DNA from: Acidobacteriota bacterium
Lineage (GTDB): Bacteria; Acidobacteriota; JAAYUB01
NCBI GenBank assembly: GCA_016935015.1
Contig: JAFGRT010000029.1
Span: forward strand, 1 to 64,000
Direction: 5' to 3'
Length of the DNA: 64,000 nt
A model generated the notes under the pieces. That model was not told the DNA's origin. It saw nothing but the letters and a program-made list of their open reading frames with translations, and did not search any database. A program made the translations under genes and the position numbers. This document shows positions 50,247 to 58,370 of this stretch, piece by piece; positions within the stretch are counted from its first letter, which is position 1; every line of letters begins with the position of its first letter.

Positions 50247-51827
50247 ATGAGCCAACGGAAAGCCACAGGAATCCTGATTGCCGCCCTGATCTGGGTGATC
50301 ATCATTGCTGGCCTGGCTGTTGCCGCCAAGTATCTGATTTTGCCATATTTCGAAGAGAAACTTGAAGAAAATACGGGGTCTGACGGTCTTTTTAAACATG
50401 AGATCCGGCTGGCGCTGGACTCCTTTTCGGGTTATTGCATTCTGCGGTCCGACGCCATGAAGAGAGATTTACAAGGTCGCGGCATCCGGCTGAGCCTGCT
50501 GGACGACAAAGCCAATTACGAACAGCGGATGACCGCTCTGATAAACAAAGAGATCCACATGGCCGTATTCACCGTGGATTCCTTCGTTCTGACCGGTGCC
50601 CGGCATGATAGTTATCCGGCCACCATCGTGATGGTCATCGACGAGACCAAGGGGGCCGACGCCATCGTTGCCTACAAGGATGCCGTGTCCAACGTGCAAG
50701 ACCTCGACGATCCCCAGGCCCGCATCGTCCTCACCCCTTCCTCCCCCAGCGAATTCCTGGCCCGTACCGTCATCGCTCATTTCAGCCTGCCCCGGCTACC
50801 GACCCAGTGGTGGGAAGCCGCCGACGGCTCCGGCGATGTTTACCAGCGCTTTGTCGCTGCCGACCCGAAGGCGCGCCGGGCCTACGTGCTCTGGGAGCCT
50901 TGGGTTTCCCGGGCACTGGAGCGGGAAGGCGCCCACCTGCTGCTGGACAGCTCCCGCCTCAAGGGCTACATCGTGGATGTGCTGGTGGCCGAGCGCAAGT
51001 TTCTGCGGGACCATCCGGACCTTGCCCGCGACGTGACCGAGGCGTATCTGCGGGCCGCCTTCGCCTACTCCCAGACGGAGGAAGACCTGATCGCGTTGGT
51101 GAGTAAAGACTCCGAGAGCGCCGGCGCCCTGGCTCTGAGCGAGGAACAGGCCAAGAAACTGGTGACCGGCATCGAGTGGAAGAACACTCTGGAAAATTAT
51201 GCCTATTTCGGCCTGGCACCGGCGGATCGGAACCGGAACCTGCAGCACATCGAGGAGGTCATCGGCAATATCACCGACGTCCTGGTGAAAACGGAGGCCC
51301 TGAACCGGAATCCGCTGGAGGGCCGGACCAACATCATTTACTACGACCAGATTCTGAAGGAATTGCAGGCCGCTGATTTCCACCCCGGCAAGAAAGTGAA
51401 CCTCATCGAAAACCTGGGGTCGGGCACGGAAAACCTCAACGAGCGCCTCCCCGAAGCGGGCTTGCGCGAATTGACGGTCGAGGAATGGGAGACGCTGGTT
51501 CCCGTCGGGACGCTCCGCATCAATCCCATCAGCTTCGCCCGGGGCACGGCCCGCATCAATATCCAGAGCCGGCGGGAGATGGCCCGACTGGCCAAAAACA
51601 TGGAGGCCTGGCCCAAATATTACGTCCTCATCACCGGCCATGCCCGGGCCGAGGGTGAGCCCCAGGCCAATCTGCGCCTGGCCCGGCAGCGGGCCGAGGC
51701 CAGCCGGAGTTTTCTTATCGACGCCGGCGTCGCCGAGAAACGCATTCGCGTCTTGGCGGCGCCGTCCAAAACCCGCGGCGGTTCGGCCCAGTCCGTATCA
51801 TTCGAGCTGCTTCAGCTGCCTTACTGA
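50247..51827 (+). CDS. Membrane-anchored solute-binding/OmpA fusion protein
   Basis: A 526-residue protein. The N-terminal ILIAALIWVIIIAGLAVAAK is an uncleaved anchor candidate, with the rest outside. Residues about 50-300 show a periplasmic binding fold (HEIRLALDSFSGYCILRSDA, YVLWEPWVSRALEREG), and residues about 420-526 an OmpA-C domain (RINPISFARGTARINIQSRR, YYVLITGHARAEGEPQANLR, LARQRAEASRSFLIDAGV). In public databases, proteins of this layout are named phosphate ABC transporter substrate-binding/OmpA family protein. It could link the inner membrane to peptidoglycan while sampling a ligand. GAGGA precedes ATG 50247. Confidence 0.83.
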   Translation: MSQRKATGILIAALIWVIIIAGLAVAAKYLILPYFEEKLEENTGSDGLFKHEIRLALDSFSGYCILRSDAMKRDLQGRGIRLSLLDDKANYEQRMTALINKEIHMAVFTVDSFVLTGARHDSYPATIVMVIDETKGADAIVAYKDAVSNVQDLDDPQARIVLTPSSPSEFLARTVIAHFSLPRLPTQWWEAADGSGDVYQRFVAADPKARRAYVLWEPWVSRALEREGAHLLLDSSRLKGYIVDVLVAERKFLRDHPDLARDVTEAYLRAAFAYSQTEEDLIALVSKDSESAGALALSEEQAKKLVTGIEWKNTLENYAYFGLAPADRNRNLQHIEEVIGNITDVLVKTEALNRNPLEGRTNIIYYDQILKELQAADFHPGKKVNLIENLGSGTENLNERLPEAGLRELTVEEWETLVPVGTLRINPISFARGTARINIQSRREMARLAKNMEAWPKYYVLITGHARAEGEPQANLRLARQRAEASRSFLIDAGVAEKRIRVLAAPSKTRGGSAQSVSFELLQLPY

Positions 51828-51876
51828 CGGGGCGGGCAGTGACGAATGCGGACCGTCGTGCGGACGACGAGAGATC

Positions 51877-52662
51877 ATGAAGAACGACGGCAAGGCACAA
51901 CCCGATCTCTGGCGAAGGAACATCCTGGACAGGTCTGTTTTCACCAGACGATTCATTTCGAGACTGGCGTCGCATCCCTGGACCCTGCTGCCGTTTCTGG
52001 GAGGAATCACTGATTTGCTGGCCCTGTGGACCTTCAGCATCCAGTCGCCGCCCGCCGTATTCGCCGGCCTGGCAGCGGTGTTCCTCTCCGTGGGAGTCTT
52101 CCTGACCCGGCTGATCACGGGCAGCGAAGGCGTAGCCAAACTGGTCCTGGAGGAAATGGAACAGGAAGCCATCCGCAAGCGCGAGCGCACCCTCGACGAA
52201 CTGGACCGAAAGTTGACCGCCGACGGAGATTCGCGCACGGAAAAATGCCTGCGGGATTTACGAACCCTCGCCCGGGCATTCCAGCAGGACAAGGCATGGC
52301 TGTCGACCCTCAACACACGGTCGACCTTCGACATCCTCTCGGGAGTTGAGCAACTGTTCATGCGCTGCGTGCACTATCTTGAGAAAACCCTCCAACTCTG
52401 GTACACTGCCCGCGATATGTCCACCCCTGAAGCCAGGGACGCCATTCTCGCCGAGCGGGAGCGAATCCTCGAGGATGTCACCGCCAGCGTTCGCCAGCTG
52501 GGCAAAATTCTGGCCGGCATCCAGCGCCTGGGCGTATCCGAGGGCGAAGCCGGTTCCGATCTGGCGCACATCCGAGATGAAATGGACCAGAGCCTCGCAG
52601 TCGCCAAGGCCGTGGAGAAGCGGATGACAGACCTGGAGCGTGAACTGGACACCGAGGTCTGA
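51877..52662 (+). CDS. Membrane protein with long cytoplasmic coiled coil, unknown
   Basis: A 261-residue protein. Two hydrophobic helices lie near residues 31-50 and 54-75 (LLPFLGGITDLLALW, AGLAAVFLSVGVFLTRLITG). The rest is helical and charged (VLEEMEQEAIRKRERTLDEL, LRDLRTLARAFQQDKAWLST, ILEDVTASVRQLGKILAG). The layout recalls XpaC-like proteins that accompany TelA/PspA genes, but I cannot assign a family. ATG 51877 is chosen; the ORF from 51640 is another frame of the upstream gene. Its place before the PspA-like gene suggests a membrane adaptor. Confidence 0.7.
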   Translation: MKNDGKAQPDLWRRNILDRSVFTRRFISRLASHPWTLLPFLGGITDLLALWTFSIQSPPAVFAGLAAVFLSVGVFLTRLITGSEGVAKLVLEEMEQEAIRKRERTLDELDRKLTADGDSRTEKCLRDLRTLARAFQQDKAWLSTLNTRSTFDILSGVEQLFMRCVHYLEKTLQLWYTARDMSTPEARDAILAERERILEDVTASVRQLGKILAGIQRLGVSEGEAGSDLAHIRDEMDQSLAVAKAVEKRMTDLERELDTEV

Positions 52663-52793
52663 TTCAAGGTACGGATAAGGTTGGGGTCACGCGGCCCAGC
52701 ACCACCGGACCAGAACGAGATCGGGGTGGTGCCCTTGAAACGAATATCGTCCTCTCGCCGGGACGCCCGCAGAGAGGCAGAAGGAGAAAACCT

Positions 52794-53633
52794 ATGTTCA
52801 AGGCAATTGCACGCTGGTTCAAGGCTTTTGGGTATTTGTTGACCGGGCAGATCGACGCCGCCCGGCGGACGCTGGATACCAATCCCCACGTCGTTCGTGC
52901 CAAGTATGACGAGATCATTCGGGAAAAGACCAGCCGGATCCAGCAGTACAAGCAGGCGGTGGCCGGGTTGATCGCTCAGCAGGAAAACAAGATCGCCAAA
53001 GTCAAGAACCTGACGGAAGAGGTTCAGCGCCTGCAGCGCCTCAAGGCGGGCGCCCTGGCCAAGGCCAAGCAGCTGGTCCAGAAACTCCAGGAGCAGGGCC
53101 AGAGCAAGGAGGAGATTCAGGGCGACGGCGAATACCAGAAATGCCTGACGGCCTACAATGATTTTTCATCCACCCTCGCCGAAAAGAACGAACGGATCAT
53201 CGAACTTGAGAACGATATCGGGACATACAGCACACGTATTCAGGAGCACAAGGTCCAGCTGCAACACTTGCTGCGCGATATCGAACACGTCAAATCCGAA
53301 GCATCCGACGCTGTGGCTGATATCATCACCGCCAAGCAGGAACAGGAGCTGGCCGACGCTTTCGCCGGGATTGCCGAGGATGGAACCGCGCGGGAACTAC
53401 AGGAGTTGCGACAGCTGCGGCAGGAGGTCAAAGCCGAGGCGCGGATTTCCAAGGAACTGGCCGGCACCGATTCACGGGCCCAGGAAGTCGAATTCCTGGA
53501 GTATGCCCGCAAGTCCGCCGTCAACGAGGAATTTGACGCCCTCGTCGGTTTGGCGGAGGAAAAAGACACGGCGGAGACACCCAAGGAAAAAGCCGGCTCG
53601 GACGAGGAAAAAACTTCCTCCCTGCCGGAGTAG
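52794..53633 (+). CDS. PspA/IM30-like membrane-remodelling protein
   Basis: A 279-residue helical protein. It starts with an amphipathic segment (MFKAIARWFKAFGYLLTG) like the membrane-binding helix of PspA, followed by long coiled coils (IREKTSRIQQYKQAVAGLIA, KVKNLTEEVQRLQRLKAGAL, IIELENDIGTYSTRIQEH). PspA/Vipp1 are ESCRT-III-like proteins that oligomerise on and repair the inner membrane. The acidic tail is longer than in E. coli PspA. AAGGAG lies seven bases before its ATG. Confidence 0.82.
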   Translation: MFKAIARWFKAFGYLLTGQIDAARRTLDTNPHVVRAKYDEIIREKTSRIQQYKQAVAGLIAQQENKIAKVKNLTEEVQRLQRLKAGALAKAKQLVQKLQEQGQSKEEIQGDGEYQKCLTAYNDFSSTLAEKNERIIELENDIGTYSTRIQEHKVQLQHLLRDIEHVKSEASDAVADIITAKQEQELADAFAGIAEDGTARELQELRQLRQEVKAEARISKELAGTDSRAQEVEFLEYARKSAVNEEFDALVGLAEEKDTAETPKEKAGSDEEKTSSLPE

Positions 53634-53693
53634 TCGCCCCGAAAGTGGTGACGAGAATACCGTCATATTTCACAGATCACAAAGGAGGCGTTT

Positions 53694-54779
53694 ATGAAGA
53701 CTCGCACATCCAGATATATCCTGATTGCAGCCGCGCTGGCGGTGATTCTGGCCGTTCCGGCGATCTGGATCATGATCCGGGCGGATGAGGTCCCCACGTT
53801 CAGTCTGGCCTGGAGTGAATACCCGTCCTGGAGCGCATTCGGCGTAGCCCATGAGTTCGGCTTTATCAACGGCAAGAAGGGCGAAATCGGCCCCATCGAG
53901 AAAAAGTGGGGCGTCGATATCGAACTGAAGGAAGCCGACTATGACACCTGCCTGGTGATGTACGGCTCGGGCAAATGCGACGCCGTCTGTATCACCAACA
54001 TGGACGCCCTGATCCCCTGCCTGACCCGCAAATCCGTCGGAATACTGCCCACATCCACCAGTTTCGGCGCGGACGCCTGCATCGTAGACGCCCGCATCAC
54101 CGACATCCAGCAACTGCGGGGCAAAAAGGTGTACGGCCTGGCCAAAACGGTGTCCGAATACTGCTTTGTCCGGAATGTCGAGATCCTGGGTGAGAAGGAA
54201 GCCGATTTCCGGTTCACCAACATGGATCCGGCGGCGGCGGCGCTGGCCATGCAGCAGAAGCGGGATGGCTTCGACGCCATTGTGGTCTGGAATCCTTTCG
54301 TGCTCGAGACGCTCAACAAGCGGAAGGACGCCCGCGTGCTGTTCGACTCCACCACTATTCCCGGTGAAATTATCGACATGGTGGTCATGACTCAGGAATC
54401 ACTCGACAAACCGGGCGGCGACAAGTTCGCCTGGGCGGTCATCGATGCCTTTTATACCATCAACCAGCAGATGGCCAAGTCTGAAACCCGGGATGAAACC
54501 CTCATCGCCCTAGGTGAGAAGTTCTCCAACCTCGACCTGAACTCCATGCGCAAAGTGGTGCAGCAGACCCGTTTTTACTCCTCACCGGAAGAGGGCATCA
54601 AGGTGCTCGGCAAGGAAGCCACCGCCGGCATCATGGAAAAAGTGGTCGCGTTCTGTGTTTCTCACGAAATCGTGCCCGAAGCCCCAGCCGTCGGCTTCGG
54701 CAGCCGGGCCGAGGCGAAAGAGGTGGCGTTCCGGCTCGATCCGGCCTACATCAAGGGATATGTCGCCAAATCCAAATAA
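53694..54779 (+). CDS. ABC transporter solute-binding protein, NitT/TauT type
   Basis: A 361-residue type 2 periplasmic binding protein. An N-terminal hydrophobic segment (YILIAAALAVILAVPAIWIM) is a signal peptide or anchor. The ligand domain begins TFSLAWSEYPSWSAFGVAHE and includes VMYGSGKCDAVCITNMDALI and QQLRGKKVYGLAKTVSEYC. The related NMT1/SsuA proteins bind nitrate, taurine, sulfonates or thiamine precursors; here the ligand is not known. AAGGAGG supports ATG 53694. The permease and ATPase follow directly. Confidence 0.9.
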   Translation: MKTRTSRYILIAAALAVILAVPAIWIMIRADEVPTFSLAWSEYPSWSAFGVAHEFGFINGKKGEIGPIEKKWGVDIELKEADYDTCLVMYGSGKCDAVCITNMDALIPCLTRKSVGILPTSTSFGADACIVDARITDIQQLRGKKVYGLAKTVSEYCFVRNVEILGEKEADFRFTNMDPAAAALAMQQKRDGFDAIVVWNPFVLETLNKRKDARVLFDSTTIPGEIIDMVVMTQESLDKPGGDKFAWAVIDAFYTINQQMAKSETRDETLIALGEKFSNLDLNSMRKVVQQTRFYSSPEEGIKVLGKEATAGIMEKVVAFCVSHEIVPEAPAVGFGSRAEAKEVAFRLDPAYIKGYVAKSK

Positions 54780-54788
54780 GGGCACGGC

Positions 54789-55595
54789 ATGATTCGTCAA
54801 CCCATCAGCACCCGTCTGACCGTCCTGCTGGGGATTATTTCCGTCGTCGCCCTGCTGGCGGGCTACACCTTGTTGTCCTCCATGCAGCACCTGGACAATC
54901 CGGACGACACCACCATTCCCACCTGGTCACAGCTCGGGGAAGGTCTGCAACGCTTGATCGAGGCCAATCCCCGGACCGGCGAGCGCTGGTTGCTCCTCGA
55001 TGCCGAGGCCACCGCCACCCGGCTGTTCCTGGGCCTGTTTTGTGGCATCCTCGGCGCCATCATCCTGGGCCTGCTGATGGGCTGCTATGCCCCCATCGAG
55101 GCGCTGCTGGTGCCGCCGATGTCGCTGCTGGCCAAGATTCCGCCTACCGCCGCTCTGGCCGTCTTTTTCGTACTGGTGGGCACGGACACCGAAATGTACG
55201 TGGCCATGATTGCCTTCGGCGTACTACCCACCCTCGCCCAGTCCGTTTACCTGGCGGTCCATGACGTACCCCGGGAGATGCTGTACAAGGCTTACACCCT
55301 GGGCGCCTCCCAGATGGAATTGATCTGGAACATCATCGTACGGGCGGTGTTCCCCCGGCTGATCGATGCCGTCCGGCTCCAGATCGGACCGGCCATGGTC
55401 TATCTCATCGCGGCGGAAATGATTCTGGGCGACGTGGGCTTCGGCTACCGCATCCGGTTGCAAATGCGCCTGCTGAACATGAACGTGGTGTATCCCTATC
55501 TGACGTTTCTGGCCGTGTTCGGTTTCACCATGGATTACTGCCTGCGCCTGCTCCAGCGGGTAACCTGCCCCTGGTTCGTCCGGCATGGAAGGTGA
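54789..55595 (+). CDS. ABC transporter permease, NitT/TauT type
   Basis: A 268-residue permease with about six membrane segments. The coupling (EAA) motif is EMLYKAYTLGASQMELIWNI near residue 165, which docks with the ATPase. It belongs to the BPD_transp_1/SsuC group that imports small anions. A periplasmic loop of about 50 residues (residues 33-80) between the first two segments is longer than usual. The gene starts nine bases after the solute-binding gene. Confidence 0.93.
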   Translation: MIRQPISTRLTVLLGIISVVALLAGYTLLSSMQHLDNPDDTTIPTWSQLGEGLQRLIEANPRTGERWLLLDAEATATRLFLGLFCGILGAIILGLLMGCYAPIEALLVPPMSLLAKIPPTAALAVFFVLVGTDTEMYVAMIAFGVLPTLAQSVYLAVHDVPREMLYKAYTLGASQMELIWNIIVRAVFPRLIDAVRLQIGPAMVYLIAAEMILGDVGFGYRIRLQMRLLNMNVVYPYLTFLAVFGFTMDYCLRLLQRVTCPWFVRHGR

Positions 55596-55599
55596 GCAG

Positions 55600-56550
55600 A
55601 TGGAGCATCCGCTCGTACTCGAAATCCAGAAACTGTCCCACTGGTTCGGCGACAACCTCGTGCTGCACAATCTGGACCTGAATATCATCCGCGGCGAAAT
55701 TGTCTCGCTGGTGGGGCCCAGTGGTTGCGGCAAGTCCACCCTGCTGCGGGCCATCGTCGGCACGCACCCCCCCTGTCGTGGGCAAGTGGCGGTCTACGCC
55801 TTGGGCGCCACCACGCCCACGGTCGTGGTCAATCCCAGCCGCGACCGGGGGATCGTCTACCAGCAATATTCCCTGTTCCCTTTTCTGACCGCCGCACAGA
55901 ACGTGGCCATGGGGCTGATGCTGGATCAGACCAGCCTCCCTTTCCGGTTCTTCCGCCACATGTCCTGGCGAAATCTCCGGCGGCGCCACCTGGAGGAAGC
56001 GGAGGCCCTGCTGGAAAAGCTCAAGCTGGCAAACGCCATCCGCCTGTACCCGCACGAGATGTCCGGCGGCATGTGTCAGCGGGTGGCCATCGCCCAGGCC
56101 CTGATCATGAAACCGGAGATCCTCTTGCTGGACGAACCCTTCGGCGCGCTGGACGAAGCCACGCGAGAGGAACTGCAGCGCATGCTGCTGACTCTGTACC
56201 AGGAAAATATCGACGCCCGGGCGAAGGGAGAGGATTCGCCCTATACCATCATGATCGTCACTCACGAACTCAACGAGGCCATTTACGTAGGTGATCGGGT
56301 GGTGGCTCTTTCCCAGTTTTGGAACTGGCAGGAACAGGGGCACCTGCGGTGCCCGGGGGCCACTATCGTGCTGGACCAACCCGTTCCGGTCTACCATCCC
56401 GATGAGGAACGAAATTTTGAGACCTTCATTCAGGTCCGCCGGCGAATCCGCCAGGCGGCGTTCGAATCCTCGGTTCTTCAGGATCCGCGGGAATATAAAA
56501 CCTTTGCGGCGGATCTGGCATCCGGCCGCGGCGAAGGCGTGCTGCGATGA
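55600..56550 (+). CDS. ABC transporter ATPase, NitT/TauT type, with C-terminal extension
   Basis: A 316-residue nucleotide-binding subunit. Walker A is GPSGCGKST, Q loop VYQQYSLFPFLTA, signature MSGGMCQRVAIA, Walker B ILLLDEPFGALD and H loop VTHELNEA. It differs from simple SsuB/NrtD proteins by an insert (LPFRFFRHMSWRNLRRRHL) and about 65 residues after the last conserved strand (VYHPDEERNFETFIQVRRRI onward). ATG 55600 follows AAGG by seven bases; the ATG at 55585 overlaps the permease. Its TGA overlaps the AAA+ gene (ATGA). Confidence 0.93.
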   Translation: MEHPLVLEIQKLSHWFGDNLVLHNLDLNIIRGEIVSLVGPSGCGKSTLLRAIVGTHPPCRGQVAVYALGATTPTVVVNPSRDRGIVYQQYSLFPFLTAAQNVAMGLMLDQTSLPFRFFRHMSWRNLRRRHLEEAEALLEKLKLANAIRLYPHEMSGGMCQRVAIAQALIMKPEILLLDEPFGALDEATREELQRMLLTLYQENIDARAKGEDSPYTIMIVTHELNEAIYVGDRVVALSQFWNWQEQGHLRCPGATIVLDQPVPVYHPDEERNFETFIQVRRRIRQAAFESSVLQDPREYKTFAADLASGRGEGVLR

Positions 56551-58370
56551 GTACTTTATCGGACGACTCCTTTCTGAAAACGGCTGGCCGGATTCTGAAT
56601 TCCGGCCAGTCGCGCACCCTGATCTTCACCGGGAATATTCACGACCTGTTCCGCCAGTCACAGGTCGACAGCACCGAGTATGTCCCCCTGCAGCAGTTGC
56701 TGTGCACCAAATGGCAGGTTCCGCAGCGGATCCTCATCGTCTACGAGCTGAACGGCCCCATCCGATTCGTCAGCGAGTCGGATCGGGACAAAGTGCGCGA
56801 AGCGTGGTTGCGCTGGCGCACCGGACTGGACAGCAATGACCTGGCTATCAAGACGATGCTCAGCCCGACTCGGGAGCAGTCCCGCCTGGACCAGCTGGGG
56901 CGGTCATTCGACAGCAACCTGACTTCCGCCATCGGCAAACCGACTCTGGCCCTGGAGATGCTCCGCCAGATCTGCCTCTGCTCTCGGACGATCCTGGACG
57001 GAAAGCCCATTCTATCCCAGGATCTCATCATTCTGATCGAAGCCGCCGACATGCTGATCCCCGAGGGCGAGATCAGCCGGCTGTCCGATGCCGACCGTCA
57101 CCGGGTCAGCATCTGCCACGACTGGTTTTCCGATCCCGAATTCGCCCGTCACAGCGACGCCGTCATTCTCCTGGCGGAGTCCCGCAGCCTGTTGAACCAG
57201 CGGGTGGCCATGCTGCCGCCCGTCCTCGAGATCAACATCCCCGCCCCCGGTCATGAAGACCGCCTGGCGTTCATCCGGTGGTTCCAGGAACGCCAGGAGC
57301 CGGGCCAAAGCCTGCGCCTCTGGTCCACTGACGACGAGCTGGCCCGGTTCACCGCCGGATTGAGCATTCACGCCCTCATGCAGCTGCTCAAGGGAGCGGT
57401 GCACGAGAAACGGCCGATCGGCCTGACCGATGTGGTGGCCAAGGTAGAGGAATTCATCCAGCGTCAGCTGGGCGAGGACATCGTCGAATTCAAGAAACCC
57501 AGCCACACTCTGGAGCAGGTAGTGGGATTCACCCACCTCAAGGATTTCCTGCGGCGGGAGCTCATCCCCCGCTTCCTTTCCACCGGCACCGACGCCTTGC
57601 CCGGCGCGGCCGTCTGCGGGCCCATCGGCAGTGGCAAAACGTTCATCTTCGAAGCCGTGGCCAATGAGCTGGACATGGTGGTGCTCGTTCTGAAGAATAT
57701 TCGCAGCATGTGGTACGGCCAGACAGATGTCGTCTTCGAACGCCTGCGCCGGGTCCTGGACGCCCTCACCAAGGTGTTGATCTTTGTGGACGAAGCCGAC
57801 ACCCAGTTCGGGGGTATCGGGCCTGAAACCCATTCCACCGAGCGGCGCCTCACTGGCAAGATTCAGGCCATGATGTCCGATCCCCAATTGCGCGGACGGG
57901 TAATCTGGCTGCTCATGACGGCCCGCATTCATCTGCTATCGCCCGATATCCGTCGGCCGGGCCGGGTGGGCGACCTGATCATCCCCGTCCTGGATCCGAC
58001 GGGTGAGGACCGCGAGAAATTCGTGCGCTGGACGATCGGGGTAGCCCTCGGCAAGGCCCCCACAAAAACGGCCCTGGAGCAGACCACTCCGCTGATGTAC
58101 GACTATTCCGCCGCCAGTTTTGCCTCGCTCCGGTCGGAATTAAAGGCCCATGTGGTGATGAAAAAAGGCGCTCTGACGCTCACAGAGATCCAGGCCATCA
58201 TCCGCGACCACATTCCGCCGGCCATCGGGGAAATGCGCCGCTTCCAGACCCTGCAGGCCCTGGTAAACTGCACCCGGCGCAGCCTGTTGCCTGATCCCGA
58301 CGTCACCGCGGAACAGCGTTCGGATTGGGAACGGGAGATCCGGGCCCTCGAGGCCAAGGGAATCCGATGA
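56547..58370 (+). CDS. AAA+ ATPase, Ycf46-like
   Basis: A 607-residue ATPase. The N-terminal 300 residues form a P-loop-like domain without a Walker A (RTLIFTGNIHDLF; LIILIEAADMLI). The C-terminal AAA+ domain has Walker A GPIGSGKT near residue 357, Walker B LIFVDEAD near residue 410, sensor 1 WLLMTAR and the arginine-finger region RRPGRVGD. Two-domain Ycf46-like proteins have this layout. It is translated through an ATGA overlap with the ABC ATPase, so it belongs to the same operon. It may remodel the PspA oligomer or the transporter; that is inference. Confidence 0.87.
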   Translation: MSTLSDDSFLKTAGRILNSGQSRTLIFTGNIHDLFRQSQVDSTEYVPLQQLLCTKWQVPQRILIVYELNGPIRFVSESDRDKVREAWLRWRTGLDSNDLAIKTMLSPTREQSRLDQLGRSFDSNLTSAIGKPTLALEMLRQICLCSRTILDGKPILSQDLIILIEAADMLIPEGEISRLSDADRHRVSICHDWFSDPEFARHSDAVILLAESRSLLNQRVAMLPPVLEINIPAPGHEDRLAFIRWFQERQEPGQSLRLWSTDDELARFTAGLSIHALMQLLKGAVHEKRPIGLTDVVAKVEEFIQRQLGEDIVEFKKPSHTLEQVVGFTHLKDFLRRELIPRFLSTGTDALPGAAVCGPIGSGKTFIFEAVANELDMVVLVLKNIRSMWYGQTDVVFERLRRVLDALTKVLIFVDEADTQFGGIGPETHSTERRLTGKIQAMMSDPQLRGRVIWLLMTARIHLLSPDIRRPGRVGDLIIPVLDPTGEDREKFVRWTIGVALGKAPTKTALEQTTPLMYDYSAASFASLRSELKAHVVMKKGALTLTEIQAIIRDHIPPAIGEMRRFQTLQALVNCTRRSLLPDPDVTAEQRSDWEREIRALEAKGIR

